21,787 bases of DNA. It comes from a virus. Below the pieces are notes generated by a model, which worked only from the letters and a program-made list of their open reading frames with translations, did no database searches and was not told the DNA's origin. Position numbers and translations under genes: made by a program. The stretch spans positions 1 through 21,787 of IMG/VR virus record IMGVR_UViG_3300030117_006560. One strand, written 5' to 3'. Positions 14,905 through 21,032 of the stretch are shown piece after piece (the stretch's first letter is position 1; the number at the start of each line of letters is the position of its first letter).

Positions 14905-15993
14905 ATGTTAAAAAATATATTAATCGTCGGTACCGGAACAATTGGTGAACCACTCATTGGTTTGCTTTCCGACTTTAGAGATGAATTGGGCATTCGTGTG
15001 TTCTTTCATAAACGTACGCCACTGTTAGATGAGAGGGCAAAAGTTAACAGTCTTGTTAAACGTGGGGCAAAACTAGTTGTCGATAAGGACAAGCTAGAAG
15101 CATTCGAAAGTTGCGGTCACAAAGCAGGAACCACTTCTGGTCTGGCATTTGATTTAGCAGATGTCATTATTGATTGTACTCCGGCCGGAAATGACAATAA
15201 AGAAAACATTTACGAAGCACTAAACAACCAAGATTATTGTGCTACAAAGAACAAAAAGAAAACCTTTATTGCTCAAGGAAGCGAGAAGGGCTTTGGCTTA
15301 CCTTATGCTTTTGGTATTAACGACACAGCTTTAATGAAGAACGATAGTAGTTATGTTCAAGTCGTTAGCTGCAACACGCACAACATATGCTCTTTGGTTA
15401 AAACTTTGAGCGGCGGAAATGTGGATAAGAATTTTGTAAGCGGAGATTTTACTTGTATCCGTAGAGCGAATGATATAAGCCAGAACGGTAGCTTTATTGC
15501 TTCACCACAAGTTGGAAAGCACAGAGATAACATGTTCGGCACACACCACGCGAAAGATGCCCATGATTTATTTGGTACACTAGGTTCTACCCCTAGACTT
15601 TTTTCAAGCGCATTAAAAATAAATAGCCAATACATGCATCTGATAAGATTTAGTATTACTTTGAAAGGCTATGCGATAGAGGAAGATATCCTGAACTTGT
15701 TAAAAGAAAACAAGCACATAGCTCTAACACACAAGACGTTAACTAACAAAGTGTTTTCATTTGGCAGAGATCATGGTTATTATGGCAGGATATTTAATCA
15801 TACAGTTATAGCACAAGATAGTTTAAACGTATCGCGGAATTATGGAAATACAGTTGTAACAGGTTTTTGTTTTACTCCACAAGACGGCAACTCTCTTCTT
15901 AGTAGTGTGGCCGCTACACTTCATAGTATACACGGCGAAGAGTATCTAACTAAAATGAAAGTGTTCGATCAGTTTCTTTTTGATGAAATATGA
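14905..15993 (+). CDS. glyceraldehyde-3-phosphate dehydrogenase, archaeal-type (class II)
   Basis: 362 residues. The ATG at 14905 with GCGAGG before it starts exactly at the Rossmann strand ILIVGTGTIGEP; the longer upstream frame is not needed. VIIDCTPAG and FIAQGSEK precede the catalytic loop VVSCNTHNICSLVKTL (Cys156). Then come CIRRANDISQNGSF and GTHHAKDAHDL, with His214/215 at the position of the catalytic His. The DCTP, SCNT, RRA and HH blocks are those of the class II GAPDH of archaea, not of the bacterial GapA type. The enzyme would oxidise glyceraldehyde-3-phosphate with NAD(P) and phosphate, in central carbon metabolism. It is slightly longer than archaeal homologues. It is flanked by a promoter on each side. 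Family is likely; activity is unproven. Confidence 0.8.
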   Translation: MLKNILIVGTGTIGEPLIGLLSDFRDELGIRVFFHKRTPLLDERAKVNSLVKRGAKLVVDKDKLEAFESCGHKAGTTSGLAFDLADVIIDCTPAGNDNKENIYEALNNQDYCATKNKKKTFIAQGSEKGFGLPYAFGINDTALMKNDSSYVQVVSCNTHNICSLVKTLSGGNVDKNFVSGDFTCIRRANDISQNGSFIASPQVGKHRDNMFGTHHAKDAHDLFGTLGSTPRLFSSALKINSQYMHLIRFSITLKGYAIEEDILNLLKENKHIALTHKTLTNKVFSFGRDHGYYGRIFNHTVIAQDSLNVSRNYGNTVVTGFCFTPQDGNSLLSSVAATLHSIHGEEYLTKMKVFDQFLFDEI

Positions 15994-15994
15994 C

Positions 15995-16023
15995 TTGACA
16001 TTTACTACAAAATAAATTAATAT
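15995..16023 (+). promoter_or_regulatory. sigma-70 promoter placing +1 on the UVDE start
   Basis: TTGACA (15995-16000), 17-nt spacer, TAATAT (16018-16023). The seventh base after the -10 is the A of ATG 16030. The -35 begins 2 nt after the GAPDH stop. Confidence 0.82.
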
Positions 16024-16029
16024 GTATCT

Positions 16030-16947
16030 ATGATGAATTTAGGATACGCTTGTTTAAATATGTCCCTGTCCAACCGTAAGAAGTCGGAGAGGATTACCAC
16101 TAACCGCTCGATGATTAGACGCACGTTTGATCAGAAAGGAGTTGACTACGCTTCAGAGTTAGCACTACAAAACTGCAAAGACCTTTACTCTATCTTACAA
16201 TGGAACGAGGAACACAATATTAAGTTCTTTCGTTTGTCTTCAGAGTTCTTTCCTTGGGCATCCGAGTATGATATCGAAAGCCTAAAAGACTATGAAAAGA
16301 TTATGTATTGGTGCAAGAAAGCAGGTGACTATGCTCGTGAAATGGGGCACAGGTTGACTAGCCACCCCGGACCATTTAACAAACTTACAAGTCCAAAAGA
16401 ACACGTAATAAAGAATACTATTACAGACTTAGAGATACACGCTAAGTTTTTTGATATGTTGGGTCTACCTCGCACACCGTATGCTAAGATGAACATCCAT
16501 GTCGGCGCTCACTACAACAACAAGACAATGGCTCTCGAAAATTTTTGTAAGAACTTCGAGCGTTTATCGCCTGCTGTTCAATCGCGTCTTACCGTCGAGA
16601 ACGACGACAAGGCATCGCTATACAGCACAAAAGAATTATATGATGAAGTTTATAAACGAATCGGCATACCTATCGTTCACGACGTGCACCATCATAAATT
16701 TTGTACTGGTGGTATAGATGATGAAGAAGCTATGCTGACAGCCGCAGTGACTTGGGGTGACGTAACGCCAGTTATCCACTATTCACAGTCGCGTGCTATC
16801 GAGCACAATGATGTACGCATCCGACCCAACGCGCATTCAGATTCTTATTGGGAGCCTGTTGATACTCATGGTCTTGACGTTGATGTAATGTTAGAATGCA
16901 AACACAAAGAAATAGGTTTGTTTAAAATGCGGGAGTTGTTGGGATGA
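16030..16947 (+). CDS. uvsE: UV-damage endonuclease (UVDE / UvsE family)
   Basis: TIM-barrel, metal-dependent nuclease that nicks DNA 5' of UV photoproducts and starts an alternative excision repair. 305 residues. The N-terminus MNLGYACLNMSLS is the conserved first strand, so the start must be ATG 16030 or 16033. Metal ligands are visible: H112 (SHPGPF), H157 (NIHVGAH), E190 (TVEND), D218 and the His cluster after it (VHDVHHHK), H250 (VIHYSQS) and E289 (MLECKHKE). The HNIKFFRLSSEFFPW block is typical. No ribosome site precedes the ATG, which coincides with the predicted +1. UVDE suits a phage exposed to sunlight. It overlaps the next small gene by 4 nt. Confidence 0.95.
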   Translation: MMNLGYACLNMSLSNRKKSERITTNRSMIRRTFDQKGVDYASELALQNCKDLYSILQWNEEHNIKFFRLSSEFFPWASEYDIESLKDYEKIMYWCKKAGDYAREMGHRLTSHPGPFNKLTSPKEHVIKNTITDLEIHAKFFDMLGLPRTPYAKMNIHVGAHYNNKTMALENFCKNFERLSPAVQSRLTVENDDKASLYSTKELYDEVYKRIGIPIVHDVHHHKFCTGGIDDEEAMLTAAVTWGDVTPVIHYSQSRAIEHNDVRIRPNAHSDSYWEPVDTHGLDVDVMLECKHKEIGLFKMRELLG

Positions 16948-17147
16948 TACTTAATAAAGGCGATTTAGTTTGCTATACAGGCCCTCCTTTAATACGTGCC
17001 GAAAATGGATTTGGTCTATCTAAATCTGCTTTAGGTGTGGTGCTTGATCCGTATTTTGGAAAAGATGGTAAATTTGCAGAGGTTCTTTGGTCGCACATGG
17101 AAAACCCGTGGGTGGGTCCGCAATACTGGTTAAAAAAGGAGAAGTAA
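16944..17147 (+). CDS. small 'GDLV' family protein 1 (SH3-like barrel predicted)
   Basis: 67 residues. The N-terminal NKGDLVCYTG strand, a central GVVLDPYF strand, then AEVLWSHMENPWVGPQYWLKK give the pattern shared by seven small proteins in this window: KxGDLV ... G(V/L/M)(V/L) ... V.W ... W ... L. The strands suggest a compact SH3-like or KOW-like barrel. Function is unknown. The ATG overlaps the UVDE stop (ATGA), so it is co-translated with UVDE, with GGGAG at 16931 helping. Confidence 0.78.
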   Translation: MILNKGDLVCYTGPPLIRAENGFGLSKSALGVVLDPYFGKDGKFAEVLWSHMENPWVGPQYWLKKEK

Positions 17148-17148
17148 T

Positions 17149-17247
17149 ATGACCGGAGAGGGGATAGGAGTTCAACTACTCCTTATTATTTTATTTGGAT
17201 TCTTTATCTTGTGGCTCGTAGACAAGGGTGATAAAGATGATGAATGA
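17149..17247 (+). CDS. 32-residue single-pass membrane protein
   Basis: A short ORF with a very strong ribosome site (AAGGAG at 17136) before the ATG. It has a short polar start (MTGEGIG), one hydrophobic helix (VQLLLIILFGFFILWLV), then a charged tail DKGDKDDE. It overlaps the next gene. The codon structure and the ribosome site make it real; function is unknown. It resembles other very small membrane proteins of large phages. Confidence 0.7.
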   Translation: MTGEGIGVQLLLIILFGFFILWLVDKGDKDDE

Positions 17248-17698
17248 TGATTATTTCAAAAAGTGGAACCCTGATATAAACTACCGACAAAACCCGCACC
17301 TTTATAAAGTGGGTCGAGGTCAACAAGGTGTTCTTTTATGTGAACCATATAAGTCAGAGATATGTGCCCATTGGCGTTTTAAAACTCCACCCGAAGCAGA
17401 GGTTAGCAGTCAAAAAATACTAGAAATGTTTTATAACTTTCTGGATATAAATGATTTTGTCGGTGCGGACATGGCAAAAAAGTATTTGCACATGGGCTTT
17501 ACACGCGCCAGACGTTATGCTAATCATAGAGACGGTAGAAAATATAATGATGACGGCACAATAATACCACAAGAGCCTGATGCGCTCACATGCGACAAAG
17601 CCACATCTGCCCGTATTTTTTATGCTTGTTGGAAAGAAGCGAGAGAAGATAAAAAATACTTGACACTTAAAAAAAATCATAAGAAGATGCATGAATGA
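17237..17698 (+). CDS. DUF4385 family protein
   Basis: 153 residues from ATG 17237; a GTG at 17228 and an ATG at 17240 are alternatives, and AAGG at 17224 favours 17237. The blocks NYRQNPHLYKVGRGQQGVL, EPYKSEICAHWRFKTP and NDFVGADMAKKYLHMGFTRARRYANH match DUF4385, a family of unknown function seen in bacteria and phages. It is soluble and basic, with conserved Trp/Tyr/Arg residues. It starts inside the 3' end of the small membrane gene and overlaps the next gene by ATGA, so these genes form one operon with UVDE. Confidence 0.88.
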   Translation: MMNDDYFKKWNPDINYRQNPHLYKVGRGQQGVLLCEPYKSEICAHWRFKTPPEAEVSSQKILEMFYNFLDINDFVGADMAKKYLHMGFTRARRYANHRDGRKYNDDGTIIPQEPDALTCDKATSARIFYACWKEAREDKKYLTLKKNHKKMHE

Positions 17699-17913
17699 AG
17701 GTTGGAGATTTAGTTAAGTACACGAGAGATAATCCGGCCTCGTACGCAGAGTTCCAAACCGGCTTAAAAACTAATGATTTAGGATTAGTTCTTGATGCTC
17801 TCAGCAATGGAACCACCGTATATGTCCACTGGATACGGACAGACCAGGAAGTTTGGATGGGTAAAAAACATTTAGAGGTAATAAGTGGAAGACAAGAAAC
17901 AGAAAGTAATTGA
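17695..17913 (+). CDS. small 'GDLV' family protein 2
   Basis: 72 residues starting MKVGDLVKYTRDN, with DLGLVLDAL, YVHWIRTDQEVWMGKKHLEV in the family positions (central G-L-V strand, V-x-W, W, L). Of the seven family members it resembles that at 16944 most closely. The start overlaps the DUF4385 stop. The C-terminal tail is polar. Function is unknown. Confidence 0.78.
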   Translation: MKVGDLVKYTRDNPASYAEFQTGLKTNDLGLVLDALSNGTTVYVHWIRTDQEVWMGKKHLEVISGRQETESN

Positions 17914-18388
17914 TTATATCAATGAAGTTATCAGTCAGCCCAGGCCAGAGTTTGGTGGTATGCCTGTGTGCCCATTCGCAAAACCAGAACTAGACAATGA
18001 TAAATTGATGATTGAAGTCATCACAGAGGAACAAAATTTAGATTTTCTTATTGACAAATTTATTGATTCAAAATATAGTAGTGCACTGTTGATTTTGGAA
18101 TTACCAGATGGTGAGTCACTTACGATGGAAGAAACAAAACAGTTTCAAACATTCGTTAACAGAATAATAAAAGCAAAAGGAATTAAAGATATCAAGAACA
18201 TATGTTTCAATCCTAACGATTCTGTGTCAATAAATGGCTTTAATCCAAGGGGAAAAGCTCCCTATTTTCTAATTAATATAGCAGGAAGAAAAGAACTGCA
18301 TAAAGCACATAAGTCCTTGACAAAGACAAATTACTATGATAATATGGATGTCAAGTATAAAAGTTTTTTGAAAATTGGAGGTAAATAA
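17885..18388 (+). CDS. hypothetical protein with CPFAK motif, weakly DUF1415-like
   Basis: 167 residues starting with GTG 17885 inside the end of the previous gene. The N-terminal helix is followed by PRPEFGGMPVCPFAKPEL. A strand-rich part comes next, with SSALLILELPDGESLTMEE and ICFNPNDSVSINGFNPRGKAPYFLINIAGRKEL. The CPFA motif and the later 'F.P....NGFN..APYF' order recall DUF1415 proteins, whose function is unknown. The likeness is by motif only. It is soluble, with no signal. GGAGG near its end serves the next gene, which its stop overlaps by one base. Confidence 0.72.
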   Translation: MEDKKQKVIDYINEVISQPRPEFGGMPVCPFAKPELDNDKLMIEVITEEQNLDFLIDKFIDSKYSSALLILELPDGESLTMEETKQFQTFVNRIIKAKGIKDIKNICFNPNDSVSINGFNPRGKAPYFLINIAGRKELHKAHKSLTKTNYYDNMDVKYKSFLKIGGK

Positions 18389-18585
18389 TGGCTGAATGTG
18401 TTTCTTGTGGAGATAATTTTAATCCAAAGAGATATCGTCTTGGTTATAGAACCTGTCTGGAGTGTGGTCAAACCCTGGCACTTCAAGAAAAAGTAAGTAA
18501 GTCTCGTCGCACTGCCCCAGCATTTAACAAGGGTGCTTATCAATACATTACCAATATGGAAATGACAAAGAGCATTGGACGATGA
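18388..18585 (+). CDS. small zinc-finger protein
   Basis: 65 residues. C4xxC7 and C23xxC26 (ECVSCGDN ... RTCLECGQ) form a four-cysteine zinc site. A basic linker SKSRRTAP and the conserved-looking AFNKGAYQYIT follow. The RTCLECG part resembles the zinc finger of DksA/TraR-type proteins, but the coiled coil of those regulators is missing. GGAGG at 18377 gives a strong ribosome site. Nucleic-acid or RNA-polymerase binding is possible. Confidence 0.78.
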   Translation: MAECVSCGDNFNPKRYRLGYRTCLECGQTLALQEKVSKSRRTAPAFNKGAYQYITNMEMTKSIGR

Positions 18586-18782
18586 AAAAAGGCGATTTAG
18601 TACAGCTTTCCAGTTATGGGAACAAACTAAAATGTTTAAAAATGTACAAAGGTTGCGTGGGTATGGTTTCAATTTGTATGCCAGAACGCCAACGAATGAA
18701 ATTTAATGTTGATTGGTTTATCAACGGGAAAGTGAAACGAGAAAGACACACAAGAAAAGATTTAAAAAAAGTAAAAAAATAA
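18582..18782 (+). CDS. small 'GDLV' family protein 3
   Basis: 66 residues: MKKGDLVQLSSYG, GCVGMVSICM, FNVDWFINGKVKRERHTRKDL keep the family pattern, with a much more basic C-terminus (KDLKKVKK) than the others. The start overlaps the zinc-finger stop by ATGA. It is the last gene before a 165-nt interval. Function is unknown. Confidence 0.75.
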   Translation: MKKGDLVQLSSYGNKLKCLKMYKGCVGMVSICMPERQRMKFNVDWFINGKVKRERHTRKDLKKVKK

Positions 18783-18800
18783 ATATGTATATTTCGTAGA

Positions 18801-18938
18801 ATGGTCACAACACACATAACTATGGGTTTGACCTTCAATGGTTCTAGTGAAGGGTGCGTGGATCGCATAGTTGAAATGAACCTAGCCTTCTCTCTGGGTG
18901 AAGAACAAATAGAGGGGATCATTCTTTTTTTTATTTGA
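18801..18938 (+). other. structured interval or small ORF between genes
   Basis: Two readings compete. As RNA, a 7-bp stem AACTATG (18818) / CATAGTT (18866) encloses a 6-bp hairpin CCTTCA (18832) / TGAAGG (18848). The loop of that hairpin has GGTTC (18840), which can pair with GAACC (18878) outside the stem, forming a pseudoknot. An 8-bp G-U-containing stem (18888-18895 with 18911-18918) and a run of eight T follow, like a weak terminator. As protein, ATG 18801 to TGA 18938 is open for 45 residues, but it has no ribosome site. I cannot choose between them; no known riboswitch class is recognised. Confidence 0.4.
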
Positions 18939-18947
18939 CTTTTTAAT

Positions 18948-19160
18948 ATGAATAAAATAGATTATAAATACGAACTTGGTGATTTAGTTGTTGTATCCCG
19001 GTATTATAAAAGCTCGCCAAAGCACTATGGTGTCATAGTTGAACGAGTAGATAAAATGGGTATGCTACATAGACTTTACAAAGTTCACTGGATAGATGGC
19101 GGACACGACAGTCGTTGGATATTTGAAGATGATTTGCTGAAGGTAAACGATGGAGTTTAA
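18948..19160 (+). CDS. small 'GDLV' family protein 4
   Basis: 70 residues with a short N-terminal extension: MNKIDYKYELGDLVVVSRYY, HYGVIVERVD, YKVHWIDGG and SRWIFEDDLLKV. It is the clearest family member together with the one at 21528. No good ribosome site precedes the ATG; the upstream T run may end a separate transcript. The next gene begins 11 nt before its stop. Function is unknown. Confidence 0.75.
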   Translation: MNKIDYKYELGDLVVVSRYYKSSPKHYGVIVERVDKMGMLHRLYKVHWIDGGHDSRWIFEDDLLKVNDGV

Positions 19161-19383
19161 GCTAGGCCAACTTGTAACTGTTTGGGTTGAAGACTTAGAT
19201 CCTATTCATCGTAAAAGATGGAAGGGTAATTATGGCTTCATTGAAGAGTTAATATTCACAGAGCAAAGCAATAGAGATGGAAAACCTAGCTTTATCAAAG
19301 TTTGCTTTCCAGGTTTAGATACTTATAATCATGTAGAGTTTATTCCAGAAAGAATAAAATTAGTGGAGGATAACAATGCCTAA
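19150..19383 (+). CDS. small 'GDLV' family protein 5 (diverged)
   Basis: 77 residues: MEFKLGQLVTVWVEDL, then NYGFIEEL, IKVCFPG and a C-terminal PERIKLVED. It keeps the strand order but has GQLV for GDLV and Cys-Phe at the V-x-W position, so membership is weaker. GAAGG before the ATG lies in the preceding gene. It overlaps the next gene by 8 nt. Confidence 0.68.
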   Translation: MEFKLGQLVTVWVEDLDPIHRKRWKGNYGFIEELIFTEQSNRDGKPSFIKVCFPGLDTYNHVEFIPERIKLVEDNNA

Positions 19384-19723
19384 ATATTATCAAGCTAGCT
19401 TTATCGGTCCTGATAATAAACCATATCAGATATGTGACACTTCTCAAACGACAATCGAGAAAAAAGCAAAAGAGAGGGTTATAAAAGAAAGGGCACCGGT
19501 TTATGTTGAAGCAGTAGAGATACCTCCATTGTCCCTAAAAGGTTTCGTAAATACACTAAATTTAAAGGAGAAACCAACGAGTCGAGAGGTTATCGCTGTC
19601 TTTATACCTAAGAAAACTGACAAAGGTTTTAGAGCAAAAAGATTAAAGATTTCAAAACAAAGGAAAAGAACTAAGAATATATCTTTTCATCCAAACTTTA
19701 AATATTTAACACAGATAGCTTAA
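19376..19723 (+). CDS. hypothetical basic protein
   Basis: 115 residues, strongly basic, not recognised. An N-terminal strand pair (YYQASFIGPDNKPYQIC) is followed by a helix EKKAKERVIKERAPVYVEAV, and the C-terminus is rich in Lys/Arg (RAKRLKISKQRKRTKN). GTGGAGG at 19364 gives a good start. The basic tail suggests nucleic-acid binding. The tRNA begins 6 nt after its stop, so the tRNA is probably processed from this transcript. Confidence 0.72.
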   Translation: MPKYYQASFIGPDNKPYQICDTSQTTIEKKAKERVIKERAPVYVEAVEIPPLSLKGFVNTLNLKEKPTSREVIAVFIPKKTDKGFRAKRLKISKQRKRTKNISFHPNFKYLTQIA

Positions 19724-19729
19724 TCATTT

Positions 19730-19806
19730 GCTCCCGTAGCTCAGTTGGTTAGAGCAGGCGGCTCATAACCGCTCGGTCGTAGGTTCAAGTCCTACCGGGA
19801 GTACCA
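19730..19806 (+). tRNA. tRNA with CAU anticodon, probably tRNA-Ile2 (AUA-decoding)
   Basis: A complete cloverleaf of 77 nt with CCA encoded. The 7-bp acceptor stem GCTCCCG/CGGGAGT starts with a G-U pair. The D arm is GCTC/GAGC, the anticodon stem GGCGG/CCGCT with loop CTCATAA, and the T arm GTAGG/CCTAC with TTCAAGT. It is not an initiator. The body (AGAGCAGGCG...CTCATAA...CGCTCGGTCG, TTCAAGTCC) resembles bacterial tRNA-Ile2. C4-G69 and C5-G68, known TilS determinants, are present, while elongator tRNA-Met of E. coli has U4 and A5. Lysidine modification by host TilS would make it read AUA, a common codon here. Elongator tRNA-Met remains the alternative. Confidence 0.95.
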
Positions 19807-19818
19807 AAGGAGATTATT

Positions 19819-19953
19819 ATGTTTTTTGAAACACCAATATCAGAGTGGTCACACATTGCAGCATTTCTATTGTGTGCCACCATTTCTATACCCATCGCTA
19901 CAATCGGAGCGATTAAACTTTTTATAGCAGTCCAGAGAAGACTGAATAAGTGA
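19819..19953 (+). CDS. 44-residue membrane protein
   Basis: AAAGGAG at 19805, partly built on the 3' end of the tRNA, precedes the ATG. The protein starts MFFETPISEWSHIAAF and has one long hydrophobic helix from about residue 13 to 35, ending in a basic tail (VQRRLNK). Its stop overlaps the next GTG start (GTGA). Function is unknown; it is the first of four small membrane proteins in a row. Confidence 0.65.
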   Translation: MFFETPISEWSHIAAFLLCATISIPIATIGAIKLFIAVQRRLNK

Positions 19954-20105
19954 AGAATTATTATTTTATAGAGGATTATATAAATCCTGATAAGTCACCA
20001 ATGGAGATGTCTTTAGTTTGGATTTTATGTGTCCTGCTTATAGTTGGACTACCTTATTTTTCACATAAGATAGAAAAATATCTTGACAAAGAAAAAAAAG
20101 ATTAA
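19950..20105 (+). CDS. 51-residue single-pass membrane protein
   Basis: Starts with GTG overlapping the previous stop. A polar N-terminus (MKNYYFIEDYINPDKSP) is followed by one membrane helix (MSLVWILCVLLIVGLPYF) and a charged tail (HKIEKYLDKEKKD). The bases coding Leu-Asp-Lys near its end are also the -35 element of the next promoter. There is no strong ribosome site, so it depends on coupling. Function is unknown. Confidence 0.58.
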   Translation: MKNYYFIEDYINPDKSPMEMSLVWILCVLLIVGLPYFSHKIEKYLDKEKKD

Positions 20106-20111
20106 TATAAT
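20083..20111 (+). promoter_or_regulatory. consensus sigma-70 promoter
   Basis: TTGACA (20083-20088), 17-nt spacer, TATAAT (20106-20111): a perfect match. The -35 lies within the end of the upstream small gene. +1 is expected near 20118, with AAAAGGAG in the leader before ATG 20145. Confidence 0.9.
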
Positions 20112-20144
20112 ACCTATATCAATGTTTTTCCAAAAGGAGAGGAT

Positions 20145-20327
20145 ATGAATAAAGCAATGATTTCACGGACGTGTTTTATCGCGTCTCTAGTATCTGTAGC
20201 ATTTTCTATTGCTACGTGGACGATGGTTGGCGACAGCGATCCTGCTCACGCCGAAAGATTCGGTATCTTCGTTGGGCTTTGGGCACCAACATTAATGGCA
20301 ATGGCTAACCATTTCAAAGGAGATTAA
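20145..20327 (+). CDS. 60-residue membrane protein
   Basis: Two hydrophobic segments (about 8-28 and 40-55) separated by a short polar loop VGDSDPAHAERFG. A strong ribosome site AAAAGGAGAGG lies directly upstream, and it is the first gene after a perfect promoter, so it is probably well expressed. Its end carries AAAGGAG for the next gene. It is not recognised; holin-like topology is possible but holins cannot be identified by topology alone. Confidence 0.75.
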   Translation: MNKAMISRTCFIASLVSVAFSIATWTMVGDSDPAHAERFGIFVGLWAPTLMAMANHFKGD

Positions 20328-20330
20328 AAA

Positions 20331-20498
20331 GTGAACCTTTATGAATTTGTCATGATGGTTTTCTACGTTGGTTTTTGTACTGGTATTTTATCTCTTGGTG
20401 TTCATTTTACTGAAAAAGCGAGAGCTAGAGAATATGATGCAAAGGCAAGAAAATTAGAAGTTGTTATGACTAATTTAGAAAACCCCCTTGACAAGTAA
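20331..20498 (+). CDS. 55-residue single-pass membrane protein
   Basis: GTG start 9 nt after AAAGGAG. One helix (FVMMVFYVGFCTGILSLGV) is followed by a charged helical tail (TEKARAREYDAKARKLEVV). The last codons (CCC CTT GAC AAG TAA) overlap the -35 of the hsp20 promoter, just as in the gene at 19950. It is probably co-transcribed with the gene at 20145. Function is unknown. Confidence 0.65.
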   Translation: MNLYEFVMMVFYVGFCTGILSLGVHFTEKARAREYDAKARKLEVVMTNLENPLDK

Positions 20499-20517
20499 AA
20501 TAAGTTTATTATATTAT
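20488..20517 (+). promoter_or_regulatory. sigma-70 promoter for hsp20
   Basis: TTGACA (20488-20493), 18-nt spacer, TATTAT (20512-20517); TATATT at 20510 with a 16-nt spacer is an alternative. The inverted repeat at 20517-20555 covers the expected start near 20524. Confidence 0.8.
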
Positions 20518-20555
20518 AACCATGTTGCCACCCAGTGTAGGGAGTAACATGGTTA
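20517..20555 (+). promoter_or_regulatory. perfect 10-bp inverted repeat at the hsp20 transcription start
   Basis: TAACCATGTT (20517-20526) and AACATGGTTA (20546-20555) are perfect complements around a 19-nt centre, which holds a small CCC/GGG stem. The left arm directly follows the -10, and the predicted +1 falls within it. As DNA it looks like an operator; as RNA only part of the left arm would be transcribed unless initiation is earlier than expected. It is not the CIRCE sequence. Confidence 0.65.
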
Positions 20556-20582
20556 GTCTCGCTTACAAAAGGAGAAAATTTT

Positions 20583-21017
20583 ATGACTAATATTACAAAT
20601 TATAAACACCCAAGCCTATTGGGTATGAACGTGGTTGACGGATTGTTCGACAGTTTCTTTGTGGATTTTCCGCGACATCTAAAACAAACCACGCAAGGTT
20701 ATCCAGTTGCAGATATTTACAGTGATGACGATGGAAATACTGTAATGGAGTTTGCTCTAGCTGGTTTCAGTCGAGAGGAATTAAATATAGATATTAAGCC
20801 AGATAAACGCAGTATCACGGTTTCAGCCGAGACTAATACTGGTGATGATGGTCCTGCTCAACGTAGGATTGCACGTCGTTCATTTACGAAGACGTATACA
20901 AACTACGATAATAATCTTGACCTTTCAAACACTTCCGCTCATTATGAGAATGGCTTACTTACAGTAACCGTTCCTCAACGTGCAGAAATGCAACCTCTTT
21001 CTATTTCAATCTCCTAA
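20583..21017 (+). CDS. Hsp20 / alpha-crystallin small heat-shock protein
   Basis: 144 residues. ATP-independent holdase that keeps unfolding proteins soluble. The alpha-crystallin domain runs from about residue 40 to 135: PVADIYSDDDGNTVMEFALAGFSREELNI, DIKPDKRSITVSAE and AHYENGLLTVTVPQ, the last being the usual 'A.y.nGlL.v.iP' block. The C-terminus has an I-x-I element (LSISIS) used in oligomer assembly. AAAAGGAGAAAA precedes the ATG. It forms a single-gene unit between its own promoter with dyad and a strong terminator. Hsp20 genes recur in T4-like marine phages, where they are thought to help capsid assembly or host survival. Confidence 0.95.
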   Translation: MTNITNYKHPSLLGMNVVDGLFDSFFVDFPRHLKQTTQGYPVADIYSDDDGNTVMEFALAGFSREELNIDIKPDKRSITVSAETNTGDDGPAQRRIARRSFTKTYTNYDNNLDLSNTSAHYENGLLTVTVPQRAEMQPLSISIS

Positions 21018-21032
21018 TATTGTTTGACTTTT

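Noticed and set aside
17659-17687. TTGACA inside the DUF4385 gene
   Set aside because: No acceptable -10 at 16-18 nt, and it lies in codons KYLTL; a chance match.
18935-18963. TTGACT near the start of the gene at 18948
   Set aside because: The matching -10 would fall within the coding region, and the T run there is better explained as a terminator tail.
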